Source: Micromonospora musae (GTDB lineage Bacteria > Actinomycetota > Actinomycetes > Mycobacteriales > Micromonosporaceae). Taken from it: a DNA stretch of 64,000 bases. The notes under the pieces were generated by a model that was not told the origin of the DNA, ran no database searches, and worked only from the letters and a program-made list of their open reading frames with translations. The DNA lies in the NCBI RefSeq assembly GCF_003626635.1, contig NZ_RAZT01000007.1:186001-250000 (forward strand), in the 5' to 3' direction. Both the position numbers and the translations under genes were made by a program. Of the stretch, positions 33,259 to 40,456 are shown piece by piece; within the stretch, counting starts at the first letter, position 1; each line of letters opens with the position of its first letter.

Positions 33259-33777
33259 GTGACCGACCAAGAAGAAGCGATGTCCACGGCGGACCGGTCG
33301 TACGTGGCCTTCGTCGAGGTGGCTTGGCGGCGGCATATCCGGCTGGCCATGCTGCTGACCGGCGATCGGTGGCGGGCCGAGGAGTTGCTCCAGGAGAGCC
33401 TGGTCAAGGTGTACGAGCGGTGGCGGCGGCTGTCCCGGCTCGATGACCCGCACGCCTATCTTCGCCGCGCCCTGGTCAACAACCACACGTCCAGCTGGCG
33501 GCGACGTCGCCGGGAGAACCTCGTGGCGGACGTCCCGGACCGGCCCGCCACTGGCGGCGACATCGGCCCCGACGCCCTCGTCCTGCGCGGGGCGCTCATG
33601 TCGCTCCCGGCGAAGCAGCGCGCGGTCGTGGTGCTGCGCCACTACGAGGACCTGACCGAGCGTGAGGTGGCCCGGGTGCTGGGTTGCTCGCTCGGCACGG
33701 TCAAGAGCCAGAACGCCAAGGCGCTGGAGAAGCTCCGCCACCTACTCGATGAACCCTCCTACGCGGTAAGCAGGTGA
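33259..33777 (+). CDS. SigE-family ECF RNA polymerase sigma factor
   Basis: A 172-residue ECF sigma of the SigE family common in actinomycetes. It starts with the typical FVEVAWRRHIRLAMLLTGDR, then AEELLQESLVKVYERW (region 2). Region 4 has LPAKQRAVVVLRHYEDLTER and VARVLGCSLGTVKSQNAKAL. GTG 33259 is chosen; ATG 33280 with AAGAAG upstream is an alternative. The membrane partner gene starts six bases after the stop, so they form an operon. Confidence 0.9.
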   Translation: MTDQEEAMSTADRSYVAFVEVAWRRHIRLAMLLTGDRWRAEELLQESLVKVYERWRRLSRLDDPHAYLRRALVNNHTSSWRRRRRENLVADVPDRPATGGDIGPDALVLRGALMSLPAKQRAVVVLRHYEDLTEREVARVLGCSLGTVKSQNAKALEKLRHLLDEPSYAVSR

Positions 33778-33783
33778 TCAGTC

Positions 33784-34662
33784 ATGATCTCACTCGATGA
33801 ACAGCTCGCCCACCGGCTGCACGACATCGTCGACGGCGAACAGGACTCCGTACCCCCGGTGGAGGCGCTGCTCGACCGGGGCCGGCGGGCGCGGCGGCGC
33901 CGGAGCACCGCGATGGTCGGCGCGACGTGCGCCTTCCTGGCGTTGGGCGCCGCCACGGCGGTGACCGTGGCGACGCTACCGGCGGCGGACCGTCCGGCCG
34001 TCACCGCCGAGGGGGCGGCGCGGCCGACCTCGCCCGCGATGAGGCTGGTCTCGGCGGCCACCGCCAGCGAGAACATCAGTTACCGGATGCGGCTCACCCA
34101 GTCGGGGGGCGGGTTGAGTTACGAGGGCGCGTTCGACCCGAGGACCGCCACCGGGTACGTGCGCGCCCCGCAGGACGACTCGGTCATGACCGAGCTGCTG
34201 ATCGACGGCATCCGGTACGAGGGCGGCGAACGGCCGCAGGGCACGCCGCCGGCCGACAAGGGTCCGGGCGAGACGTACGGCCGCTACGGCCAGTACCCGG
34301 GCAGGTACGACCGGCTTTCTCTCTACGGCGACGGGAACGACATCCTCGGTGCGGCGTCGCCCGACCCGGCGGTCCTGTTCGCGGCGTTGCAGCGGGCGGA
34401 CGCGACGGTCACCGAGAACCCGGACGGCACGCTGCACTTCGCGTACGCGACGGAGTCCGCCGCAGGATCGAGCAGTTCGTCCGGCGACGTCACCATCGAC
34501 GCCGACGGCCGGATCGCGACTGTGGCGCTCAGCAGCACCTGGCAGTCCACGGCGAAGGGCCGCCTCGACACCGGAACCGTCGAGGTGACGCTCGAACTCT
34601 TCGACTACGGCGTCGAGGTGCAGGTGGAGCGTCCCACCGACGTCGTCGAAATCAAGGAGTAG
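33784..34662 (+). CDS. Single-TM protein with exported LppX/LolA-like domain, sigma partner
   Basis: A 292-residue protein with a short acidic cytosolic start (MISLDEQLAHRLHDIVDGEQ) and a basic stretch. One TM helix lies near residues 43-65. The exported domain has repeated beta-strands (NISYRMRLTQSGGGLSYEGA, LLIDGIRYEGGE, FAYATESAAG) reminiscent of LolA/LppX folds. Position after the SigE-type gene suggests a membrane sensor or anti-sigma, although no zinc-binding anti-sigma motif is visible. A strong hairpin terminates the pair at 34673-34710. Confidence 0.7.
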   Translation: MISLDEQLAHRLHDIVDGEQDSVPPVEALLDRGRRARRRRSTAMVGATCAFLALGAATAVTVATLPAADRPAVTAEGAARPTSPAMRLVSAATASENISYRMRLTQSGGGLSYEGAFDPRTATGYVRAPQDDSVMTELLIDGIRYEGGERPQGTPPADKGPGETYGRYGQYPGRYDRLSLYGDGNDILGAASPDPAVLFAALQRADATVTENPDGTLHFAYATESAAGSSSSSGDVTIDADGRIATVALSSTWQSTAKGRLDTGTVEVTLELFDYGVEVQVERPTDVVEIKE

Positions 34663-34672
34663 TTCCTCCTCC

Positions 34673-34710
34673 GTGAGCTGCCCACGACCCGACGGTCGCG
34701 GGCAGCTCAC
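34673..34710 (+). terminator. Strong hairpin terminator
   Basis: GTGAGCTGCCCACGACC (34673-34689) and GGTCGCGGGCAGCTCAC (34694-34710): 17-bp arms with one mismatch and a four-base loop, ten bases after the stop. Confidence 0.85.
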
Positions 34711-34816
34711 GCTCATCCGCGGCCGCGCACCGTCGCACCGTTGCGGGGGGCCGGGGTGACCCGCAGCTGGCCTGCCGGTGGCTATGGTGGGCGCACCGGC
34801 AGGGAGGAGCGCCACG

Positions 34817-35572
34817 ATGACCGCCAGCACCCCCACGACCGCCCCGGCGGAGGCTGCCCGCAGCGCCGACCGGCCGCTGCTCACCTACCTCGACGACTCG
34901 ACCGGCGTGCGGATCGACCTGACGGCGCCGCAGCTCGGCGAGTGGGCGGCGCGCAGTGCGGGCCTGCTGCGCGAAGGCTGCGGTCTCGCCCCCGGCAGCC
35001 GGGTCGCGGTGCTGCTGACCCCGCACTGGCGTACCGCAGCGGTGCTGCTGGGCGCGTGGTCGGTCGGGCTGGCCGTGTCGTACCGGCCACGGGCCCTCGC
35101 CGGCCTGCCGGTGCTCGAACCGGGTGGCGACCGGCCGTACGACGCGGTGCTCGTGACGCCGGAGCGCCTCGACGACTGGCTGGAGGACGTGCCGGACGGG
35201 ACGCACCGCTATCTCGTCGGCACCGGGGTGGAGCCGCTGGCGGAGGTGCCGGTGGGCTGGCTCGACTGGTCCACCGAGGTGCTGCGGCACTCCGACGCCG
35301 CGCCGAACTACACCGAGATCCGCCCGTCCGACCCGGCCACCCCGGACGGCACCACCTACGGCGAGTGGGGCGGGCTGGCGCGGGAGATGGCCGAGCTGTG
35401 GGGGCTGCGCGCCGGCGACCGGCTGCTGGTCGACGCGGCTGAGCACGAGCAGCCGCTGAAGTGGCTGCTCGCCCCGCTCTCCGTCGGCGCGTCCGTGGTG
35501 GTCTGCGCGAACCTGGACCGGTCCCGGCTCGACGACCGGATCGCCGCCGAGCAGGTCACCCGGGTGCTCTGA
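34817..35572 (+). CDS. TIGR03089 family protein (AMP-ligase N-domain-like)
   Basis: A 251-residue actinobacterial protein resembling the N-terminal part of AMP-forming acyl-CoA synthetases (DRPLLTYLDDSTGVRIDLTA, GCGLAPGSRVAVLLTPHWRT). It lacks the P-loop Thr/Ser-Gly-Thr motif, so it should not activate acids itself. The family is defined by TIGR03089 and has no known role. ATG 34817 follows GGAGGAG. Confidence 0.85.
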   Translation: MTASTPTTAPAEAARSADRPLLTYLDDSTGVRIDLTAPQLGEWAARSAGLLREGCGLAPGSRVAVLLTPHWRTAAVLLGAWSVGLAVSYRPRALAGLPVLEPGGDRPYDAVLVTPERLDDWLEDVPDGTHRYLVGTGVEPLAEVPVGWLDWSTEVLRHSDAAPNYTEIRPSDPATPDGTTYGEWGGLAREMAELWGLRAGDRLLVDAAEHEQPLKWLLAPLSVGASVVVCANLDRSRLDDRIAAEQVTRVL

Positions 35573-35579
35573 TCCGCCG

Positions 35580-35690
35580 ACCGCTCCCGGCCACCCGGCG
35601 GGTTGATCGACTCGACTTGCAGGTGGTCGGGGTGTCCGGCTGGTCTGGACACCCCGACTTCAAGGAAGTGGAGTCGGGTCACAGTGGAAC
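35580..35690 (+). repeat. Palindromic repeat, copy 1 (upstream of patatin gene)
   Basis: The unit begins CCGCTCCCGGCC and then carries GGTTGATCGACTCGACTT. A perfect hairpin follows: GTCGGGGTGTCC (35626-35637) and GGACACCCCGAC (35647-35658). It ends AAGGAAGTGGAGTCGGGTCA, which mirrors the outer arm imperfectly. The same nested hairpin recurs at 36721-36822. Confidence 0.85.
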
Positions 35691-35729
35691 CGACTTCCTA
35701 GCCCCCGGGCGCTGTGGAAGGCTCCGTTC

Positions 35730-36575
35730 ATGGGAAGCGCAATGGTACTTGCCGGTGGCGGGGTGGCCGGCATCGCCTGGGAACTCGGGGTCCTGCGTGG
35801 CCTCGCCGACGCCGATCCGGCGCTCGCCGACCGGGTCATCGCCGCCGACCTGGTGGTGGGCACCTCGGCCGGCTCGGCGGTCGCCGCGCAGATCACCAAC
35901 GGCACCCCGCTCGACGACCTGTACGCGGCCCAGCTGCGCCCGGAGACCGCCGAGATCGAGGTCGACGTCGACACGGAGAAGCTCTTCGCCGACTACGGCG
36001 CGGTGCTGACCGGCGTCTCCGACCCGGCGGAGGCCCGCCGTCGGCTGGGCGCTCTCGCGCTCGCCGCGCAGACCGTGGAGCCGGCCCTCCGGCTCGCCGC
36101 GATCGACGCCCGGCTCCCGGTCAAGGCGTGGCCGGGTCGGGACGTACGGCTGCCCGCTGTCGACGCCGATAGCGGCGAGGTGACCGTCTTCACCGGCGAC
36201 TCCGGGGTGTCCCTGCGCGACGCCGTGGCCGCCAGCTGCGCGGTACCCGGCATCTGGCCGCCCGTGGCTATCGGCGAGCGCCGCTACATCGACGGCGGGG
36301 TGCGCTCCATGACCAACGCCGACCTCGCGGCCGGCGCCGACCGGGTGCTGATCATCCAGCCCACCCTGGAGGGCACCCCGCAGCCGTGGGGCAACCTCGA
36401 CGACGAGATCGCGGCGCTCGCCCCGGCGAAGCTGCACGTGATCAGCGCCGACCAGGCCTCCGTCGACGCGTTCGGCACCAACGCGCTCTCTCCGGCGACC
36501 CGGGGGCCGGCGGCTCAGGCGGGCCGGGCCGTCGGCAAGGCCCACGCCGTGGCCGTCGCCGCCCTCTGGGGCTGA
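35730..36575 (+). CDS. Patatin-like phospholipase
   Basis: A 281-residue Ser-Asp dyad lipolytic acyl hydrolase. The oxyanion loop is LAGGGVAGIAW. The nucleophile elbow GTSAG puts Ser near residue 46. The catalytic Asp lies in DGGVRS near residue 188. No signal peptide, so cytosolic or membrane-peripheral; it would release fatty acids from phospholipids or other esters. ATG 35730. The gene is bracketed by two direct copies of a palindromic repeat and followed by GC-rich simple repeats, which suggests it may have moved or been copied as a unit. Confidence 0.9.
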   Translation: MGSAMVLAGGGVAGIAWELGVLRGLADADPALADRVIAADLVVGTSAGSAVAAQITNGTPLDDLYAAQLRPETAEIEVDVDTEKLFADYGAVLTGVSDPAEARRRLGALALAAQTVEPALRLAAIDARLPVKAWPGRDVRLPAVDADSGEVTVFTGDSGVSLRDAVAASCAVPGIWPPVAIGERRYIDGGVRSMTNADLAAGADRVLIIQPTLEGTPQPWGNLDDEIAALAPAKLHVISADQASVDAFGTNALSPATRGPAAQAGRAVGKAHAVAVAALWG

Positions 36576-36715
36576 CCGGCCGACCCGCTGGCCCGCTGAC
36601 CGGCCGACCCGCCGATCCGCCGACCGGCCGACCCGCTGGCCCGCCGACCCGCTGACCGGCCGACCCGCCGACCGGCGACCCGCCAACCGGCCGACTCGCT
36701 GGCCCGCCGACCGCC
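36576..36715 (+). repeat. Low-complexity repeats of CCGACCCGCTGGC type
   Basis: A 140-bp tract made of recurring ACCGGCCGACCCGC, CTGGCCCGC and GACCCGCCGA blocks with no stable period. It follows the patatin stop immediately. Frames through it give only Pro/Arg/Ala repeats, so it is judged non-coding. Confidence 0.7.
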
Positions 36716-36720
36716 CCCGC

Positions 36721-36822
36721 CCGCTCCCGGCCGGCCGGCGGGTTGATCGACTCGACTTACCGGTAAGTCGGGGTGTCCGGCCGGTCCGGACACCCGACCT
36801 CAAGGAAGTCGAGTCGATCAAG
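36721..36822 (+). repeat. Palindromic repeat, copy 2 (downstream of patatin gene)
   Basis: A second copy of the element at 35580. The first 38 or so bases (CCGCTCCCGGCC, GGTTGATCGACTCGACTT) are almost identical. An inner GGTGTCCGG/CCGGACACC hairpin follows, and the outer arm closes as AAGTCGAGTCGATCA. Outer pairing is better conserved here than in copy 1. The remaining spacer to 36961 is GC-rich, with AAGCGGCCTC repeated and a GCGACCGCCC/GGGCGGTCGC hairpin that may terminate the minus-strand genes. Confidence 0.85.
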
Positions 36823-36961
36823 TGGCCTCAAGCGGCCTCAAGCGTCAAGCGGCCTCCGTCGGCGCCCGGCGGCGTCCAGCGGCCGACCGGCGCCGGCGAC
36901 CGCCCACCGCTCTCACTCGGCTCCGAGGACCCGAGCGACGCCGGCGGGCGGTCGCGGTTCG

Positions 36962-37135
36962 TCAACGCCCGTCGGTCTCCTCGGCGAGGTGCTCGCCGTA
37001 GGCGTACCAGCTCGTGCCGAGCTTCGGCCCCCACTCGACGGTCAGCGGCGGCTCGGGCTCGTCGTCCGGGTCGCGCAGCGGGAGGCCCGCGTTGAGCAGC
37101 GGCTGCCACTCCACGGTCAGGAAGGGCTCGGTCAT
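36962..37135 (-). CDS. 57-residue acidic protein coupled to the amidase gene
   Basis: A 57-codon frame whose ATG (37135) overlaps the amidase stop as ATGA, with GGAGGAGGCGTGGTC upstream as a ribosome-binding site. The protein starts MTEPFLTVEWQPLL and contains a second LTVEWGPKL motif about 26 residues later, so it is an internal duplication of LTVEWxPxL. It is acidic, Trp-rich for its size and lacks a signal peptide or TM helix. I recognise no family. Coupling suggests a role tied to the amidase, but the amidase is exported and this is not. Confidence 0.6.
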   Translation of the reverse strand: MTEPFLTVEWQPLLNAGLPLRDPDDEPEPPLTVEWGPKLGTSWYAYGEHLAEETDGR

Positions 37136-38982
37136 GACCACGCCTCCTCCGCGACGAGCGGGTCGTTCGACAGCTCAGGTGGCACCGTCTCATCGCCCGG
37201 GGCCATGCCCCGCGCCTGCGGCGGCGCGAAGACGGGGTCGGCCGGTGCCGCCCGATGATGCTGCGGGTGCCGGTGCTGGTAGTCCAGGGCGGCCTGGACC
37301 AGCGCCGGCTCGGAGAAGCGGGGGCCCCAGAAGGCGGCGTTGATCGGCAGTCCCTCCGTGCTGTCGTACCCGATCGGGAAGGTCACCATGGGCCAGGTGA
37401 GCGCGTTGGGGAGCTGGTAGAAGCTGCGGTAGTTGCGCAGCTGTGTGCCGCCGAACCGGGGTCCGATCTGCGCGCCCATCGGCAGCACGAGCATGAAGTC
37501 GACGCCGGCCTCGTCGAGCGCCTGCTGGTAGTTGGCCTGCAGCGTGCGGCGGCGGCGTTCGCCCTCGTCGCGTACGGCTGTGGGGATCGCGCCGGCGGCG
37601 GCCGCGGCCCGGGCGAGGTCGCCGAACTGCCGCTCCAACGCGGGGGCGTTCTCGGGGTGCGACTCGGCGAACGCCTGGATCGCCTGCCAGTAGCGGATCT
37701 CGTAGCGGTTCGGGTTGAGCACCGCCGTGGCGGGCGACACGGCGTCGCCGTCCGGCAGCGGGAGACGTTCGGTGGTGCGGAAGTACGGGTCGTTCGCCGA
37801 CACCGTGACGTCGAGGCCCGGGAACTCCTTGACCGTGGCGCCCAGCGCGACCAGTTCGGCCTTGAAACGCTCGAAGGCGGCCCGGTAGTCGCCGTCGTAC
37901 GTCTCCGCGGGTGGGACGCCCGTGCCGCCCCGGGTCATCCAGTCGGTCTGCGGAATGCCGATGGTCGTACCCGCCAGGGGGCGGCTGCCATGCCGCGCGG
38001 CCAGGGGGAGCGCGGGGAAGGGGTGCGGGGCGGCGAGGGTGAGCGGGTCGGGCGCGGGGTCCGGGCCGAGGACGGCGGCGAGCACGAGCGAGGCGTCCCG
38101 GATCGACCGGGCGATCGGCCCGAGCACGTCATAGCCGGGCGAGAGCGGCATCGTCCCGGCGGTGGAGACGAGACCGAGCGAGGGCTTGATGGCGCTCGCG
38201 CCGTTCGCCGCCGCCGGCATGATGATGGAGCCTCCGGTCTCCTCACCGATCGTGGCCGCGGCCAGTCGAGCCACGGTGGCCACTCCGGACCCCTGGCTCG
38301 ACCCGCCGGGGATGAAGCGCGGGTTCCAGGCGTTGCCGGCGAATGTGCCGGCGATGCTGCCGGAGAAGGCCGAGGCGATGGTGTGGCCGATGATCACCGC
38401 TCCCTGTGCGCGCAGCCGCGCCACGATGGTCGCGTCGCGGCGGGACAGGTTCCCGTCGTACGCGTGGGTGCCGTTCTTCGCCTCCAGCCCCTTGACCGCG
38501 ATCGAGTCCTTGATCCCGAAGGGGATGCCGCAGAGCAGCGGTGGCCGCCGATCGTGGCGGAGCACCCGGTCCGCCGCCGCGGCCTGGGCGAGGGCGCTGT
38601 CCCGGTCGATCCGGACGAACGCGTTGTACCCGCCGTTGTCGCCGTAGACCTCGAAGGGGCCGTTGAGCCGATCGATGCGGTCGAGGTACGCCCGCGTCAC
38701 CTCGACCGAGCTCAGCTTCCGGGCGCGTAGCAGCACGATCAGCTCACTGAGCTCGTAGTCCACGAACCGCGACCGGCGCGGGATCTGGCCGACCGACGGC
38801 AGCTGTCTGAGCAGGTCCGGAGTGGAGTCGGGGGCGGCCGTGACCGGTTGCGCGGTGACCAGGCCGGCCACCGTCGCACCGGCTGCCGCGGCGCCACCGC
38901 CGAGCAGGTACCGGCGCCGGACACCCGGCTGGGTGTTCTCCGTTGTGGTGGGTGTCGTGGTGGCGTGAGTGCTGTTGCCCAT
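37132..38982 (-). CDS. Secreted amidase (amidase signature family), Tat signal
   Basis: A 616-residue amidase. The N-terminus has RRRYLLGGGAAAAGATVAG, a twin-arginine-type signal, so it is probably exported folded. The amidase signature triad is visible: Lys near residue 157 in GIPFGIKDSIAV, and the Ser region GGSSQGSGVA near residues 225-232 with EETGGSIIMPAA further on, supplying the cis-Ser and nucleophile Ser. The C-terminal part carries the extra segment (VDFMLVLPMGAQIGPRFGG) found in large actinobacterial members. It hydrolyses an amide bond, substrate unknown. ATG 38982. Confidence 0.9.
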   Translation of the reverse strand: MGNSTHATTTPTTTENTQPGVRRRYLLGGGAAAAGATVAGLVTAQPVTAAPDSTPDLLRQLPSVGQIPRRSRFVDYELSELIVLLRARKLSSVEVTRAYLDRIDRLNGPFEVYGDNGGYNAFVRIDRDSALAQAAAADRVLRHDRRPPLLCGIPFGIKDSIAVKGLEAKNGTHAYDGNLSRRDATIVARLRAQGAVIIGHTIASAFSGSIAGTFAGNAWNPRFIPGGSSQGSGVATVARLAAATIGEETGGSIIMPAAANGASAIKPSLGLVSTAGTMPLSPGYDVLGPIARSIRDASLVLAAVLGPDPAPDPLTLAAPHPFPALPLAARHGSRPLAGTTIGIPQTDWMTRGGTGVPPAETYDGDYRAAFERFKAELVALGATVKEFPGLDVTVSANDPYFRTTERLPLPDGDAVSPATAVLNPNRYEIRYWQAIQAFAESHPENAPALERQFGDLARAAAAAGAIPTAVRDEGERRRRTLQANYQQALDEAGVDFMLVLPMGAQIGPRFGGTQLRNYRSFYQLPNALTWPMVTFPIGYDSTEGLPINAAFWGPRFSEPALVQAALDYQHRHPQHHRAAPADPVFAPPQARGMAPGDETVPPELSNDPLVAEEAWS

Positions 38983-39348
38983 GAAGGCTCCCGTCTGCCA
39001 GGAGGGCGGGCGCGTGGGATCGCCCGAAACGCCGGGATGGCGCCGCCGGGAGGATCGTCACGCACGAGCTGTCGCATTGATGTTGCCAACTGCTTTCCGT
39101 CGGGTAAACCGGACCTTCACCGGGTTGTCTGCGGTGCCGACCTTCGCTACGGGCGGGCTCCCGCGCGTCCGGGCGCCTCTTCGAAAGCGCTCCTCGCCCC
39201 CCTGCCGTTACATCGGGATCAGCCCTCTGAGCAGGGCTTTTGTCGACGCTCCTGACGTGGTCTCATACCGGGCAGACGACGCCACCGACCTGGTCGTGGC
39301 AACCCCGCGTCGATTCCGCACCGCTCCCATCCCCTGAAAGGTGCACCG
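38983..39348. other. Divergent 366-bp intergenic region
   Basis: Between the amidase and the metalloprotease genes. No supported gene. It contains promoters for both, not identifiable by consensus, and a small terminator-like hairpin at 39221-39241. Confidence 0.4.
39221..39241 (+). terminator. Small hairpin with T-run, possible attenuator
   Basis: AGCCCT (39221-39226), loop CTGAGC, AGGGCT (39233-39238) followed by TTT. It lies 110 bp upstream of the metalloprotease start, so it could act as a leader attenuator or terminate a short unknown transcript. Confidence 0.35.
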
Positions 39349-40308
39349 ATGCACAGGAGACCGATCTTCCGACTGGCAGTTCTCACCGCCACCGCCGCGA
39401 CGTTGCTGGCGTCCGGTGGCACCTACGGCGCGGTCGCGGCGGCACCCGCGACCGTCGCCCCGGGTGCCGAGGCGTGTGAGCCGGGCGCCGACGAGCAGAG
39501 CGTGGCGCGGGTCGCCGAGGGCGCCACCGTCAAGGAGCCGGAGCTGTACGCCAAGAACGAAGCGAACGCGTACGGCGTCATCAAGGATTCGCCGCGCCTG
39601 CCCAACGGCAGCGTCACCATTCCCACGATCTTCCACATGATCTCCGACCATCCGCTGAGCGCGGCGGAGACGGCCCGGTGGAACACCCTGATCGCGGCGC
39701 AGATGACGGTGCTCAACGACTCGTTCGCGGGCCGTACGGCGGCGGACGCCTCCGACACGCCGTTCCGGTTCTCCCTCGTCGACACCACCTGGACGGTGAA
39801 CAGCGCCTGGTACACGGTGGTGCCGGGCAAGAACGAGCGGAACATGAAGCAGGCGCTGTACACCGGCGACTCCCGCACCCTGAACGTGTACGCGGCGAAC
39901 ATCGGCGGCGGGCTGCTCGGCTGGGCGTACTTCCCGAAGGGCTACAACAACGGCCGCGACTACATCGACGGCGTGGTGATGCTCGACGAGTCGATGCCGG
40001 GCGGCACGGCCGGCAAGTACTCGCTGGGTGACACGCTGACGCACGAGGTCGGGCACTGGCTGATGCTGGAGCACACCTTCGCGCACGGCTGCTCGGCCTC
40101 CGGTGACTTCGTGGCGGACACTCCGCGGGAGGCGGCACCGCAGTTCGACTGCCCGGTGGGCGCGGACACCTGCACCGCACCCGGCCTGGACCCGATCCAC
40201 AACTTCATGGACTACACGCAGGACTCCTGCATGAACATGTTCACCCCGGGCCAGGCGGACCGGATGAGCGACGCCTGGGTGGCGTTCCGGGCCGGCGGCA
40301 GAGGCTGA
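39349..40308 (+). CDS. Secreted M43-type zinc metalloprotease
   Basis: A 319-residue exported protease of the pappalysin/cytophagalysin group. A signal peptide (RPIFRLAVLTATAATLLASG) precedes the catalytic domain. The zinc site HEVGHWLMLEH starts near residue 232 and supplies three His and the catalytic Glu. The Met-turn is in HNFMDYTQDSC near residue 287. Several Cys in the last 80 residues (HGCSASGD, FDCPVGADTCTAPG, DSCMNMF) fit the disulfides of the family. It would cleave proteins outside the cell. ATG 39349 after GAAAGG. Confidence 0.88.
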   Translation: MHRRPIFRLAVLTATAATLLASGGTYGAVAAAPATVAPGAEACEPGADEQSVARVAEGATVKEPELYAKNEANAYGVIKDSPRLPNGSVTIPTIFHMISDHPLSAAETARWNTLIAAQMTVLNDSFAGRTAADASDTPFRFSLVDTTWTVNSAWYTVVPGKNERNMKQALYTGDSRTLNVYAANIGGGLLGWAYFPKGYNNGRDYIDGVVMLDESMPGGTAGKYSLGDTLTHEVGHWLMLEHTFAHGCSASGDFVADTPREAAPQFDCPVGADTCTAPGLDPIHNFMDYTQDSCMNMFTPGQADRMSDAWVAFRAGGRG

Positions 40309-40456
40309 CGGCGGGGACCGGGCGGGCCGCGCCGACGCGGTCCGCACGGTCGCCCGAAGCCACCCGAATTGGCGTACACCGTTGTCGTCCCGCTTCGATA
40401 CCCTCGTGCAACTCGATGGCGATGTACGCCGTCGTTCACGGGGGAGGGGTATCGTC

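Noticed and set aside
36576-36715. Coding extension or small Pro-rich protein after patatin
   Set aside because: Only low-complexity translation in all frames, and the patatin domain already ends normally.
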